Positions 1-14,166 of a stretch of 64,000 nucleotides of DNA are shown one piece after another (position 1 is the stretch's first letter; every line of letters starts with the position of its first letter). Location: assembly GCA_950295325.1 (NCBI GenBank), contig OX485806.1, positions 4,154,001 to 4,218,000 of the forward strand, in the 5' to 3' direction. The notes under the pieces were generated by a model, which saw nothing but the letters and a program-made list of their open reading frames with translations, was not told the origin of the DNA and did not search any database. This stretch comes from Polytrichum commune. Lineage: Eukaryota > Streptophyta > Polytrichopsida > Polytrichales > Polytrichaceae. Both the position numbers and the translations under genes were made by a program.

Positions 1-1973
1 ACCACTTGTCCAAAAATAATAAGGGATGTGCACTTGTGGGGACGAAACCATCAAACGGTAACAACAAAAACAACAACATAACAACCACCATACTTGTGTA
101 GTTTTGCGATCTAATATACGTCACATTGACAGTTGGAATTGTCCGAAATTCATGCATCAATCCAAATATACTGAAAATCCTAGTTTACGAGGTGTTTTCA
201 CCCGTTCCAATCCTGATGTTTTAGACGAAAACCCCCAGGACGGGAAATCTAGAATTAAAAAAAAATCATTTCTTGTTCTATGGATGAAATTGCCACCAAC
301 ACCCCCCCAAAATCATACAACTTGGATGAAATGCTCAAAATTGGATGAAAATCTACAACTCCATCCACATGTGCCCCCCCCCCCCCTTATCTCCAACGTA
401 CGGTCGTTGCCGTTTCGACTTTCCTCGAAAACTCGAAAAGAAACACGGATGTGTATGATCCGAACACTTCAATGTCGTGATGTACTAGGCGACCCACCGT
501 GATCCAAAACATTAGTTAGTTGGGGATGAAGCATTCCCGCTTTTGCCCTCCATGTGACAATATGGTCGGGCAAATCGAAGGTGGAATCCGGTCGCCACGT
601 TACGTTACTAGGACACAAAAGCCCCTCGCACTTAGGGTTATCCTCGGTCACACTTATGTAGTGGTGTCGTAGTAGCTATGCCCTAATACTCTATATCCGG
701 TGTTAGCGAGGGGGATGCTACATTCGTTCTACGAATTGGCATATAGTTTTAACTTGTCTTGTCGGGTGGGGCTCGGAGGCATCCGGAATCCTCCATTATC
801 TACATCCATTATCTACTTGCTTACGTGGACGTGGTGCCGGGTGCCCACAACATAAAGAAAGTTACTCGCGTCCCATCCGTACATGAGGTTGCTTACATAC
901 ATACAAACGTGGTGGTGCTTTGGTATATTGGAGTTGAAGCTTCTTATCCGCATCAACATGAGTTGCTACGTATGTATGGTTTCAAGAGTTCGGTACCACT
1001 AGCACATTGATTCAAAGTGTTGCCACTTTCCCCCCCCCCCTCCAACTAAAAATAATAATAATTAAAAAAACCCAAAATCTTTGGGCCCTTGTGGTCATTC
1101 CACTCTTCGATATATTCGAACCTTCCGTGCTTTTTGGTTGGGCCTAGTCCGGAAAGAGTGAGCAACTTAGCCAACTAGACAATCTCATGGAGCAAAGGAT
1201 ATTGCCACACAAGCGAGCTAGCGTGCGTGCGTGAAGTTGGCTGCCTAGTGGCAAAAATCTACCTTTCCATGCATAGTTTGTTTCTCTTTGTGTTTTTTTT
1301 AGTTTTGACTCTATCCGTTGGATTGTATGTGCCAAAACAAATCTCTGATCTAGAGAGCCGAAGAACAAGTATGATGCCCATAGTTATCAGGGGGCACAAG
1401 ATGTCGGCGACTGCACATATCCATGATATATAAAGGGAGGGGCAATTCTGAACATGAAAGTGAGCCTCCTTGCTGACGAGTGTTATGATTATCCCGATGA
1501 ACAAGTATGATGCCTATTTGTTCGGTTTCTCATGATAAGAGACACAAATCATTTTACTACGTCCCCCATGAGTGGTAATTTTGCTTGGGTTGAATGAGTA
1601 TGAGATTCGGGGCAAATCCGATAAAATATGTTAAACCCAAGTATTTATCATGGTGTTCCCTAAGGAACGTAATCACATACCCCGTGAAGGAATTCAAGCA
1701 TTGAATCCAATGCATTTGATCAATTATGTCGAAGTGGAAAATGGCTTCATTGTTTAGGGGCTAATGAAATGTCGATGGCCTTAGTGTGCAAAGAGGCGAG
1801 ATTTGATTCAACTTACTTCATCCGGTCCATAATGATTGGACCTAATGTGATGTATTCTCCCTAGATTAAATTTGTGAGTAAAGAGAAATTAGTGTTCATA
1901 TGGTATATGTGCTACATACATTCTCTATAGCAAATATAGGCGGTGGAAAATAATAGCAACAAGAGTAGTATAA
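1..1973. other. No gene recognised
   Basis: Open frames here are short and match no family I know. Poly-C tracts occur near 376-388 and 1030-1040. I see no transposon termini or splice-linked exons. Probably decayed intergenic DNA. Confidence 0.5.
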
Positions 1974-2485
1974 GGGGCGGTTTACACTATGGACCAAGAG
2001 CCATGACCAAGAAAATTAAATCATTTTCATGGTCAGAGCTCTTGGCCAAGAGCCGTGACCATGAAAAATCAAAAATGGATTTTTGAGTGGCTTGGTCACT
2101 CTTGTAGTGTAAAGTGGATTTGGACCGGGACAACCTTGGGCTGATTTTTTAATATAAATCCCAACGATCTACAGTAACATAAAAAAAATCGGGAAAAAAA
2201 TATATTAAAAAAAACAAATCGGCCAATGGCTGATTTTCAGCCTTACGGCTCCCTTGATTTCCGTTGAGTCGAGCATTTTGCCTCGCCTCAACGGAAAACC
2301 CGTTGGACCATGGCGCATTATCCAAATGGCAGATTTTAGTAGTTTTTGGGGACCTCAAAGTTAGTGGTCATTCTCCTTTTTTCAAGGTAGTGTAAAGCCA
2401 AATGGGACCAAGAGCACTTTACTCTCCAATCACAGATTTTAGAATTTCATGGTCATGGCTCTTGGTCCATAGTGTAAACCGCCCC
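1974..2485. mobile_element. Harbinger/Tourist-like MITE, family A
   Basis: A 512-bp element bounded by inverted repeats that begin GGGGCGGTTTACACTATGG and run about 35 bases (left arm continues into ACCAAGAGCCATGACC). It is flanked by the trinucleotide TAA at 1971-1973 and 2486-2488, the target duplication expected of PIF/Harbinger transposons. It has no coding capacity. A second element with the same terminal sequence lies at 34423-35643. Confidence 0.85.
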
Positions 2486-2639
2486 TAAGAAAAGCGGTTG
2501 CAAAACAACTCTGCACTCAGTCATCTGCTGTGGTTATTACCACTCGAATAGCAATTTTATGTAATATTCTTGTTGGCAACTGAAATACAATTCCATTGTA
2601 CCAAACACATGCGTTGCTTGGGTACATTGTAGGTTGACA

Positions 2640-3075
2640 TTGTCTAGGAAAGGTACAAAGGATCAATATTTTTTATTAGTGGATGTATCATATCAACAAA
2701 TTTCATAGATAAATCCACCACATTCTTCATTGAACAGTCGTTTATGAAACGACATCATAATCTCAAATGAGATAGTGAAATCTTGGACCAACAAGTGCTA
2801 ATATATGTCATGAAACTCTTCAATGCACCAAGATACCGAAACTTACTTGGGTCTTCTTTATGAGGAAATTATCAAGGATACATATTTTTTATTACTGGAT
2901 GTACCATAACAACAAACTATGTTATGGATGAATGCACCACATTCTTCATTGGACAATAATCATTGTGGAACAAATTCATAAGCTCAAATGGATCAGTCAA
3001 GAATTTGACCAACAAGTGCCAATATACGTCAAGAAACTAAAGACCGCATTGCTTGAGTACATTTGTGTGCAAAAG
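2640..3075. repeat. Diverged direct repeat, two copies
   Basis: Two copies of about 230 bp share phrases such as ACCACATTCTTCATTG and GACCAACAAGTGC (copies near 2645-2830 and 2875-3060). A third, more diverged trace lies near 4020-4150. No reading frame is conserved between the copies. Confidence 0.6.
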
Positions 3076-3160
3076 TTTCAAAGGATTAGAGTTTAATTAG
3101 TGATTGTGTTATTTTAACATAAAGAAAAGAAAAGAAAAGTATTAACATCGGTGAAATGAA

Positions 3161-3727
3161 TTTGAGCCCGTCGGCCCTATGTTGTTCAAGAGCCCCCTTG
3201 GTACATGATAGGGTTCACTGCCTACCTTGCGGTAGGTGGGCTCTGCTGGTTGTTTTGTAACCATGTCAGTTTTCCTTATAACCGGGGAAGAGCCAGATTC
3301 ACATATACCGTTATCTATATCTATTTATATGTATATAATTCAGCAGGATTTGAGCCTGTCGGCCCTATGTTGTTCAAGAGCCCCCTTGATACATGATAGG
3401 GTTCACTCCATACCTTGCAGTAGGTGGACTTTGCTGGTTGTTTTATAACCATGTCAATTTTCCTTATAACCAAGGAAGAGCCAGCTTCACATATATCTAT
3501 ACTTATATCTATTTATATGTATATGATTCAACAAGATTTGAGCATGTCGTCCCTATGTTGTTCAAGAGCCCCCTTGGTACATGATAGGCTTCACTGCCTA
3601 CCTTGCGATAGGTGGGCTTTGCTGGTTGTTTTGTAACCATGTCAATTTTTCTTATAACCGGGGAAGAGCCAGTTTCACATATATCTATACTTATATCTAT
3701 TTATATGTATATGATTCAACATGATTT
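3161..3727. repeat. Tandem repeat, three copies of about 188 bp
   Basis: Units start at about 3161, 3349 and 3537, each beginning TTTGAGC and containing TATGTTGTTCAAGAGCCCCC and a TATCTATTTATATGTATA segment. Open frames of 62-70 codons in this block recur once per unit and are by-products of the repeat, not genes. Confidence 0.9.
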
Positions 3728-4264
3728 CTTTATTTATGAATGAATGTGTTAAGTATTTGATGGCTAATTGACGTAATATTTTTGTTTGTTTTTGGGAACA
3801 AATGATGGGGAGATGTGTAAGCTTTCTAGTAGATTGATGCTTCCGTGCAGATGGGTCGCCTGCAGAGATGACTATGAGAGGTTCGACTTGCGAAGCTTGG
3901 GTGCCGGTTGCTTTCTATATATTTTTAGTGGGTCGCATTTATCTTCTTCCTCCTTTTTTATTTTATTTTTTATTTTTTTGCATTGATGGCTTGGTCAATA
4001 GATGCATCATGGGGGAAGGTTATTCGACTGGTTTTCATGTGGACAGATGTTATAGACAAGTGTACCACATTCCTCACGGCCGGACAATCATTTTGGACAC
4101 AAAGTTATCGGCTCAAAATGGGACAGTCAAAGCTTGGGCCGGCAAAGGGAGCTAGGCTAATATCTGTCTAGAAGCTCTTCCAATACCAGGATTCACAAGT
4201 ACTACGGCCATGGTGACGGTCTTACTCATGCAGGGTCGTAATAATGAGTGTGAGTGCCTTACAC

Positions 4265-5330
4265 TCGGGGATGAACTCGGATGCAAATTTTCTGATACCA
4301 CGTACAAATTTCCTTGCAGATATAGAGAGTAGAGGCGTCCATAACTGATCACTTTTAAGAGATTCTGCGCTAGATCTGGAGAAGTATAAGGCAGTGTAAA
4401 TTTGTTTTCCATGTTGGAAGATAGAAATCAGAAGGATTGTAAAAAATTTGGTAATTTTTTTTTATAAAAAATCAAAATTTCTGTGAATTTTTGAAGCCAA
4501 AAGTTGGTTCGAATATATTACCAATGTCTAGATTATGTCCTAACCGCTCATTCCTTCTCACTTTAGCACTCAAAACAGGGACAATGTGTCATGGCACTAT
4601 TGGTTCTGGCTTGATCGAAATCGAATCCGAGCTTACACTGTAGGATGAACTCGGATACACATTTTTTGATTCAACGTACAAATTTTCTTGCAGATATGTA
4701 GAGTAGAGGCGGTTATAACTGATCAATTAAGAGATTCTACACTAGATCTGGAGAAGTATAAGGCAGTGCAAATTTCTTTTTCATGTTGGAAGATAGAAAT
4801 AAGGAGGGTTGCAGATTTTTTGATAATTTTTATTTCTTAAAATCAAATTATTGTGAATTTTTGAAGCCAAAAGTTGGTATGAACATATTCTCAATGTCTA
4901 GAGTATGTCATAACCATTCATTTTAACCACTCTTTCCTCCTCACTTTAGCATTCAAAAAAGGGACAATGTGACATAGGCACGATTGGTTCTAGCTTGATT
5001 GAAATTGAGTCCTAGTGTAATCAAGATTTAGTTCTAGTGTGATTGAAATTATGGCACCCTATGGATTCCCCATGGGGTCTTGATTGGGAACAGGTGGTTC
5101 GATTATAAGTTGTTTTTTCATTGTAACTTAACTTAGCTTAAAGCGAATCATGCTGTCACAACAACTTTGACATGGTTTCATGGACTGCCTTTGAGTAGAG
5201 TAGGCCCCCCCAAAACCGATCATCTAACTGCTCATTCCTCCTCACTTTAACACTCAAGAACATTATGATTCGGACATGATCGAAATTCAGATATCTTATA
5301 GATTGCCGATGGGGACTTGATTGGGAATAG
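4265..5330. repeat. Diverged direct repeats
   Basis: A stretch starting GATGAACTCGGAT recurs about 380 bp later (near 4272 and 4646), including GAAGTATAAGGCAGTG and CATGTTGGAAGATAGAAAT. The phrase CTCATTCCTYCTCACTTTA recurs near 4550 and 5230, with a diverged version near 4930. I see no gene. Confidence 0.6.
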
Positions 5331-8300
5331 GCGCCTCTACTATAATTATCCTTTGGGTCACGATGTTGTTGAGCTGGAGTGAGTAACCAATAGTATCCTT
5401 GGGCTCATTCTTTGAGGATCGGTCATGCAACTTTGCATGCAAGGATCATTCTTGTGAGCCTGTGCCTTCATAACAATATTAAGAGGGAGAATATGTTCTC
5501 TTTCCCAATGAATAATTTTCCTTGGTTGCCCTTTTATTCTAATATAAAAGTGTAGGATGTAGAATCTAGATTCACTTTCAACCCTGAATCCAAAGCAAAT
5601 GGAAAAAATAACTTGAGTTAGTAGGTCTTATTATGCTTAGAAAGAGAACAAGCTTTAAAAGTTAAGTAGTGTTATGTTACACGTTTAGTGGAGATACGTG
5701 TTGTGTGATATCAAACTAGGAGTGAGAATAAAAGTTGCGTAATTGGGTCCACGGTATGGCGACTACCTAGTTTGGGATTGCTAAGACATAGTTTTTAAGA
5801 ATCACTATTTTGAAGTTGCCTTAATAATATGCACATCTTAAAGACTATAGATGCTAAGGAAAACAAAAAATTCATATAATAAGAAATGATACGAATTGGC
5901 AATTATAGATGTAAAGATTTTATGATTCAAAAACAAATGATGTCAAGAAACTCCTCGCAACACTTCAAAACTACTACCTTCTTTCCAAGCATGTTCGAGC
6001 TCCTCTTGGGAGATGACATTAGTTATTATCAATAAAGCATAGAAAGTGATTCTCAAAGAAGTGTTTAGAAGGGGGATGAAGTCTTCTAGTCAAGATTGAA
6101 AGAGGTCATGACTGCAAGCTTGGCATGTCGCCACATAGAGGCATCTACATTAAGTTTTCTTGACAGGGTCAAAAGCTTGCGGCTTAGGGACTCACATGCC
6201 CACCACGTCGAAGACCAATTAACACCTTCGGAAACCTTCCGGGTGGCACCGTGAACAAACTCCAATGTCACATCCTCACAATTTTGTAGCATTAAAATAT
6301 CTCATGGGCTAAGCCCGGTGGGAACTCAAATTAACAAAATGGCATGCTAATACTTGCCCACTAACGCATGCGGGTGTTATCTGTTACTTTTTTTTTTATG
6401 AGACACCTGTATTTGAATTGTGTGTGGTTAGGTGAGGATCAAAGAAGAAACACCATAAAAACACTTTTTTTTTGAAAAAGTGGACTACATCTTCAAACTT
6501 TATTAACTACTCCACACTTGAGGACGAACACAATTGGGAGAACTTTTATATATATATAGTTAAGAAATCAACAAACATGCACTTTTGATAACCATGGCTA
6601 AATCATGGGAGGGGCAATTTTCAATCCATTTGTTTTTTTCGCTAATGCTTCATTGTAGATTTGCTAATTCAACTTAAGTTTTTTTTTTTTGTGTAAATCT
6701 AACTGGTTGGAGTTGAAAACACGAAAAACAACCGAGTGACACCCACATACCTTTGTATTTCTATTGCTGAGGACACATGTCCCGGGACACATCATACACT
6801 GCATGCTGGTGTTTCGTTGTCTTGTCAGGAAGGTGTTAACATAGCATCCGTGATCAGCGAATTCGATACACATCGAATACTGTCGATGTATGTTGTACTA
6901 CGAAGTTGAAAGTTTCCAAACTTCAAAGTTATATCGAGTAAATTGATGTAGTCGTGCATGAGACCTAGTAAGAGGTATGTACTAGGCTGTTGGTTCGATT
7001 GTGTTACCTGGTTCATGCATTGGTGCCGATGTTGATGGGTTTGGTAGATATATTGGCTATGGAGTTTCGCATTCAGATGAAATCTGGCCGGATGCGAGCG
7101 GCGCAATACAGTGGATTGATGGATATAATTGTGCGAGGTGGCATCGTGCGTTACATAACTTTTGGTGGTTTTGAAAGGAGATGCTGTAATATGGTGGCTT
7201 TCATTTACGGCCATGCGATCGCGAGGATTGACAGGGATTCAGGGAAGGGAGCCAAGATCGAAGGCAACAAAATAGTGCATAATGGCAAGTGCGACGAATG
7301 CGCAAGCAAATGTCACCCAACCCACTGGCGACAAAACCAATGTTGTCACGGAAAAGGGGGAAGAGGAGGGGGACTGTGCAAGTTCGTGCTATACAATCGA
7401 TTGGAACGGTAGTGGCTAAATTGCTAAGTAATTGCTAAGCTCCGTACACGCACCACCGCTTTCCATGAGGCTCCGTTGTTGATCGAACACGTTCCGCGTG
7501 AAAGGGGGTCAAAAGTGGGGATACTTAAAAGACCCGCTTTCTTGCCCTTTCCGTAGACTTCAACATGTGCTTAATAACTCTTCCGGCTTTGGCCGTTGAT
7601 CCACCTTTTGACCAGCTTTGGAACTGCCATTGAAGTTCATCAAGGGTTAGGTTGGCTCCGCTTATTAGGAAGTTACCCATAGGTAGTAGTGGAGCTAATG
7701 TATTATTATATGAGCTAAGCACCGTGACCATCATCAATAATTTTCCCAAACTCGGCATCTCGCGGACACACAAACCAACGTTCAAGCTAAGCCGCAATCT
7801 CAAAATTCTTCTGAAAGGAGCATATGACCGGTGCCAGCTTTATGCAACGTATTGTTAAAAATCGGTTGGCCCCTAATAGCTTTGTCAAGGAAAGGTTGAC
7901 CGCCTTTCCTGTAAAGTCCCAAGGTTCAAACTCTCCATTCACAGGACGAGGTTGCGACCTCTGTCGTAGTGACACCCATATGAAGGTATAACAGTGCTTG
8001 ATTTTGATTCCCTGGGACCAGGAATGTTTTTAATGGAAGCCAGTTGGTGCACCAATACATCGAGCTTTCAAACACCACATTTATGTAAAGCCCAGTTGTA
8101 AATTAACATATTTCAAGCATCTCCGTAAACAAAGTACCACGAGTTTCTGGTGAGCTGTGGAGGGAGCCTGCAGCTTGACTTCCTACAAACTCCTTTGCGG
8201 CTGTTTTCACGGGGTGGAAGAACGGTCTAAGTTATCACAAAAGGGATGCATGTCAAAAACCGCCAGAAATTTCGAACCATTATTTCCGGGTGTAGATTAC

Positions 8301-11300
8301 CTTGGGAGAGCCGTGCAGATCAACATGCAGGCGCACGATGCAGTCCGTCACTTTTCTACCCTTTCTTTCTTCGTTTTTCAGCTTTCAACCATGTCTATGC
8401 GAAGCCCGGGTTGGGTAACACATGGACATGCCAACAACAATATTACTTGGCATGGACTGCGACCGTGCTCTTATCTAGAAAATTGAAACCTACACGAGTT
8501 ATAACGTTGAAATGATTTACTTGATGACAATCAGCTGCTCGCAGTCAGAAACATGCACTCAGCTTGGACTCTGTGGTGACGGTGAGCAATGAATTGAACT
8601 CTCGGATACCTATGATGGTTCCTAACTTCCTTTGCCTCAAATTTTGATGGTATTGCAAGATTAGTATCTCCACTTATTGCTTGCCTCCAAGTACTGTATA
8701 TAATAAGCAGGGTACCCAACAGAACTCAGCTCTCCACAGAGTAGGCCATGTATACCTGCTAGCTGAATAGAGCTGTTTAGTCATACTGATCTCCTAGTTT
8801 TGGCTATCAGCAATATTTCTTGAAGTTGGATTTTGCCACAATGGCAATCTTTCATTGGTTGGGACCCACTCAGATTCCACGTGGACATTATAGTTCGACG
8901 TCGAAAAGCTGAACCAGCAGGAAGCACCTTATTTGTGCTACTCAGATTATAGGGTTAGGTTTAATGAATGTTATTCTCATCTGAGGTAGGTACCACCAAA
9001 TCTTAGTGGTTGTTTACAGCGAAAACATTATCAAGGGAAGGCAATATGCAGTGTTGGCTTCGTATCTGTATGGCTACTTATGCATGAATTGGGTGTAGGC
9101 TTAGTATCTACATGGCTACTTATGCTTGAATTGGGTGTAGGCTGCTGTGAGACAAGTTATGAAGATCCTTTCTCCCTTTAGGCTTTGTCTTTTTGAGCCC
9201 AAGGACGTAAATGAATTAAACTAACCAAAGAACCATCTAACTTATATAACATATTGTACCAGAATTCTACAATACTGAAGGAGTGAGACGGTGTACGTCC
9301 AGACCTAAAGTTGAAGAATAATACAAAGGATTTGGACCAGTTGTACCAGTTCACAAAGCGCAATGCGACAATAAAGTACTAGTACTGTTGACACAATCTT
9401 GGCAAGCTACATATGAAAATGAAATTCGAAAGAAAACATTGGCCTATGGGAACCCCGGAGCCACAAGCGTGATCATAGGTGTAATATAATTTGCAAGTTG
9501 ATGTATACAAATGTATGAAAAATATTGAAACTGCAAGAAAAATACCTTTCTTTGTGGCAAACCAGAGTAATCTCCTAGACCAAGACCTTAGGAACTCCAA
9601 CGATTCTCATGCACAAACTTGTTGAAATAAGGATTGTGAGAGTAGATATTTTTGGTGGCGCCACATGACTTGAGTCAAGTTTTTATGAGGCTGTTGTCCT
9701 ACTACGAGGAATTGCTAGGATGTTTCATTTTAGTGCCAATTTTTTCAACCAAGTTAGGTAATGCTAGGGCGCTCATTTTCCCTGTCCACCAATGTCACAT
9801 GAAAGTGCCTTGTCACCATAGTCAAGCTCAGTGTTGAAGGAAATAAGTTATGGAATTCCTCATGTTGCCATCGAATTGACATGTTCTTGGCAGTTCTCCG
9901 GTCCTTTTCAAGTCAGAAATGTGACATTCAAATACATGAGAAACCCGGGATTTGCACATGCAACACACTGTTCCTGTACAATGTTGCTTCTACAATGACA
10001 ACGTGAAGTACACAGTATAGCACCTTGTAACCAAACGGCGCAAAAGTTATAAAATAAGTAAGTTATTACATCTTGGATGAGCACTGTTTGAGAATCAGGA
10101 ATCTCTTAGGCTCAGAACTTGAGCACAAGCCTAGTAAAGAGCAGGTCCAATGGAGACCATAGAAAACTTCGCACCGCATATTCGAGAACTTAAATGATAG
10201 CAATAAGCAGTGAGAGGAAATAATCGCATATGTGAGTGAGCATACCTCTTATTCATCCGACATGAATGCGCTGAAATAATATGTAGTCCGGAGGTTACTT
10301 TTAAAAGTAGATTTGACACCGGAATTAGCTTCAAAAATCCCAAATTAGTAAAGTCAAAGTCATTCAAGATGCAATTAGCCACACACTCAAAGGGGAGAAG
10401 TTAATGCTTTAGATGGATGGGAAGTGTGCTTGTATGCAACAATTTCCTCTTGGCACAATGAGCTTGGGTTGAAGTTAATTTATGTGTTTGTTGATCATAG
10501 AGTCATCCACCAAAAAGGCGATGCAGCTAGCGGTCAAAGAGGCTCTTCATTTATGCTTGCTTCGATAGGATGCCAACATATCTATCTATTTATATATCTT
10601 TTCTATCTAGATGTGTATGCTGTCATTTCATATTTTCAATCTCCAAGCTCTGGCAAGATTGCCACATACCAATTGCCATTGTTGATAGCATGGTGGGTGA
10701 TTTAGATATGATAGTATGAAGGTATTGCTTAATCAACAAACTAAAATTATGGTACAATAGAATATTGGTTTCTTGTCCATATTGACAAATGTTGGGTTGC
10801 TTTGGTGGAGAGTAACACCCAACCAACCCACCTCCCTCCATGACAAATCATACCTAAACTCTACAAGGCTAGTACTCATGTTAGGTTAGTCTTGTCAGTT
10901 GTCACAAAGATCCTCACCAAAAGATGGCAGTAGCCCGCATGCAAAGAGGCTTCTCATTGACACTTGCTTTTGTCAAGAAGCCGATGTTTCTACCTATCCA
11001 TCTATCTATTTGGTGGAGAGTGTATTTTGTGCATGACACCAAAAGAGGTTAGAATTTGCCTACTTGCATGCAAATTTTGTAGAGCTCAGATAAGAAAAAT
11101 ATCTTGAAGAGTAGCAAATTTCAAGTTGTCATGTGAAGGCCATGACAATATGAGGAACTTTGGGGATCATTGTCATATTTGAGGGGTGGCCACTCATTGG
11201 AAAGACCTCAGGAAGAGCTACAACACAAACTATTCATTTACTTCATTTGAATAAGATCAAACAAACTTGAGCATCATTTGAACTTAACTTGGAAACCCAC

Positions 11301-11450
11301 ACCAATCAAATGGCCGGATAAAATCACATTTGTTAATAAAATTCACTGAAACACTGGACAAATGATGTATTAGTAGTGGGTTTCCAACATTGTTGGTTTT
11401 TGTTGTGGCTTACCTATGTGGCATGATATTACTAACCTTGAGCAAGCTGA
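5331..11450. other. Long stretch without a recognisable gene
   Basis: Reading frames are at most 140 codons and match nothing I recognise. Frames near 6990-7412 (plus) and 7525-7975 (minus) have protein-like composition but no motif, partner exon or conserved start, so I do not call them. The stretch contains a 42-bp tandem duplication (9062-9145) and a diverged repeat pairing about 10510-10600 with about 10925-11010. Confidence 0.4.
9062..9145. repeat. 42-bp tandem duplication
   Basis: Two adjacent copies of a unit starting GTATCT and containing TGGCTACTTATGC and GAATTGGGTGTAGGCT. Only a few differences separate them, so the duplication is fairly young. Confidence 0.85.
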
Positions 11451-11760
11451 CTTAGATCCAGTGTTTCTTTTTAACAAAGGGTCCAACCTTTCATGTGACG
11501 GCCAATTTTTACATCATCGGTTTTTTGACGGGCTGGTCATATTTTAGCATGTCTTTTGACACCCAATTTTCCAAACTGACAGGTCCACAAACCCTTACTT
11601 GCTTGCAATTCTATTTTATCCACAACAACAAATAGTAGTACAATTTGGAACAATATGCAATCAAATCAATTCCATTATCTTGTTTTCGATGACTTCAATG
11701 TCCATCACTTGTGATACAAAATTTCAAGTGATGTTTTGAAGCACTCACACATAGAGGAGT

Positions 11761-14166
11761 TCAATCTAAGACTAGAATGAGATGGTCCCTCATATTTCTC
11801 CACTCTTGAAGAACAGCTTGCCAATCAATCTCATTAGCACCTAATCCACATAGGGATACACGCATCAATGCATCCAATGTGTTCAAACGCAAATGTGATC
11901 GTAATGCACTCTTCACTATATTCTGCTTGGAGAATCCTCTCTCACATATTGTAGTACTAGCTGGTATGACAAGCATTTTTTGCCACAATTTGATGAGGTT
12001 TGGCCAATTTGTCTTCCACTCCAAAGTACAACCACATAGTGACCATGCCTCATGGATAGACTTCTGAGGACATTCATGTCAAATCGTCTCCGCAAACTCC
12101 AACATCTCTGCACTACATGCATCACGATCATTTTCAGAAGGTACAAACTTCTCCATCAACCTTTCCAACCATACATCTGTTGCTCTGGTCCTATCTTCTT
12201 CATCTGCAGGGTAGTACTTTGGGCTGAATAGCTTGGCTGCGTTAAATATTGGCAGATCCGGAAATCGTTCATTCAACACATCAATGATCTTTTGGACATA
12301 CTCTGCTGCAATCAACTTACATTCAAGCAGTGTTCCTGGCCTTTGATCTATAGGATCATTGATGAGTGGATAAAGCACCTCTGTTCCATCCTCACGAGCA
12401 AACAACAACCTCATATTTGGCACACTTTCCCTTAAAAACTTTCCCAAATTCTTAGCAGCCCTTCTAAAGGTTGGCCCTGTTCCACATAAGGAGAGTCTAC
12501 GTAGAACTGAAACACATACCTCAAGTCCTGATACAATTGATGTGATGTCCAGAAGATCATATTGGAACTTCTTGTTCAACTTGTTTAGTTCACACAAAAC
12601 ATCAACGAGCATGTGAAGAAGAAATTGGAACTGAAAAGATGTCATTTTCTGGTACCAGATTGGCTCTTCATCTTTGAATGCCTCTAAGATTGCAGGCATC
12701 ACATGAAGAAGTCGCTCCATAACTTGACCACGTGATAGCCAACGTACTGAATGGAATCGTAATGGCATGTGGGAATCTCTATCAAACTCCTCTAACAATT
12801 CTTTTAATTCTTTCCGTTGTATTGTGCTGCGCCCCATCCACTCATACACTTTGCTTGCAAATCGATCTAACACCAACAACTCAGGCAAATCTTTTGAAGC
12901 ATCCGCTGCAGCAAGAGTTTCCCTGCAAATCACAATATATTCATCAAACAAACAAAACTATATATTTCTACAAAACAATATGTAAGGAAACTACTGCCCT
13001 ACTATACCTGTGAGCAATGCAATGCACATTGACAAGTGAAGGCTGATCATTCCGAAATCGAGTAGACCCAATTCGAGAACCTATCATTGCGCTTGCTCCG
13101 TCAGTGGCCACCGCAACCAATTGATCTCGATTCCAATGAAGTTTGTTTAAAACCTCATCAACTGCAGTGTAAATACCCTCCCCTGTACCTGCTGTTATTG
13201 AAGATAACTCCACAAACTGGGTGACAAGAACTCCACTTCCTTGGCCAATCAAGTAACATACATGCATAATCAAATGTTGCTCCAGTGTCCTGTCGGTTGA
13301 TTCATCAACCATTAATGAAAACCCCGGAAAACCACGAGATTGTGTCAAAAACTTGTCCCTAATGTGTTCAGAAATGGCCCATAAAAATTCCAATGCCGCA
13401 TATTTAGATGTGTAGGCACCATAGTCATCATTCACAGGCATCTCTGGTGTATGAAGATCTCTGAGCAATTGACAAGTATCTTCATAGCTCAATATTGACC
13501 TGTCCTTTTGAATTGTGAAATGGAGTATCTTCATGCAAGTAATAATTCTTGCATATTCTCTGTTGATCATATTGTCCACATGACGATCCATTGGGGCTCC
13601 ACCACGTCTTCTGTCTTGGGCTTCCCAAATAGGTATAGATAAAATGTGCTCATGACTTCTTTCATGATCCTTAACAGAAGAATATTGCAATGACCTGCAA
13701 CCTATAGTAGCCCATCTACTTCGAGAATGCACATGAATACAAGATGCACATTCATCAACCCTAAGCGAGGACCATCTGCAGGTCTTAAATGCATCAACCA
13801 AGGTCTTCCAGTCTTCCAATTAGCCTTGAAAACTCGTATGTATTCCCTCCCTACATTTCTCTGTCGAGGGGTTTGTTCCCTTGGGGCAACAAGCTCAGGG
13901 TCATCATGTTCAGAACTAGAATCACCACTAGAGTGACCAGTAGTAGAGCTAGAACTTCTGGAAAGCCTAGCAATACGGGGTGCTTGAGGGACTCTAGGAG
14001 GAGGTGATCCAAAATTGACAGATGGGGTTACAACAACAGGAGATAAAGGTGGTGTTCTATTCATGTTTAGTGCAGGTGGACCACCAAACATGAAATTGAT
14101 ATTAAGTTGGCGTGTTGACCTGCCTGATCCAGTTGCACCACTACAAGAATTCATTCTACAAACCAC
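11761..14166 (-). pseudogene. hAT-family transposase, disrupted
   Basis: DNA-cutting and strand-transfer enzyme of the hAT element. In order on the minus strand: a Pro/Ser-rich N-terminus (14166 to about 13830); a BED/TTF-like zinc finger with CASC and later HERSHEH (about 13765-13640); the RNase H-like core with VDESTDRT near 13300 and VATDGASAMIG near 13095, which supply the first two acidic residues; NVHCIAHR at a splice junction; and a C-terminal dimerisation domain with PASTTICERGFSKQN near 11950. An 85-bp intron (12923-13007) has GT and AG ends and restores the HCIAHRE reading. Two lesions break it: an 8-bp tandem duplication (GTCTTCCA at 13803-13810 and 13811-13818) shifts the frame before the zinc finger, and a TGA at 12079-12081 precedes the dimerisation domain in the same frame. 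Probably inactive unless either is removed by an unseen splice. Confidence 0.88.
12923..13007 (-). other. Short intron in the hAT transposase gene
   Basis: The minus-strand sequence reads CACAG|GTATAG at the donor and TTTGCAG|GGAAAC at the acceptor. Removing 85 bp joins the HCIAHR motif to RETLAAAD in one frame, which supports a real intron. Confidence 0.8.

Noticed and set aside
104-502. A 132-codon plus-strand frame
   Set aside because: Runs through homopolymer tracts, including a poly-C run, and has no recognisable domain.
3205-3636. Four plus-strand frames of 63-70 codons
   Set aside because: They are the same two frames repeated once per 188-bp tandem unit, with no family resemblance.
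6990-7412. A 140-codon plus-strand frame
   Set aside because: No motif or homology that I recognise, and an overlapping 129-codon frame on the other strand is equally open.
7525-7975. Minus-strand frames with protein-like composition
   Set aside because: No splice pair, motif or conserved start could be identified; I could not tell a gene relic from chance.
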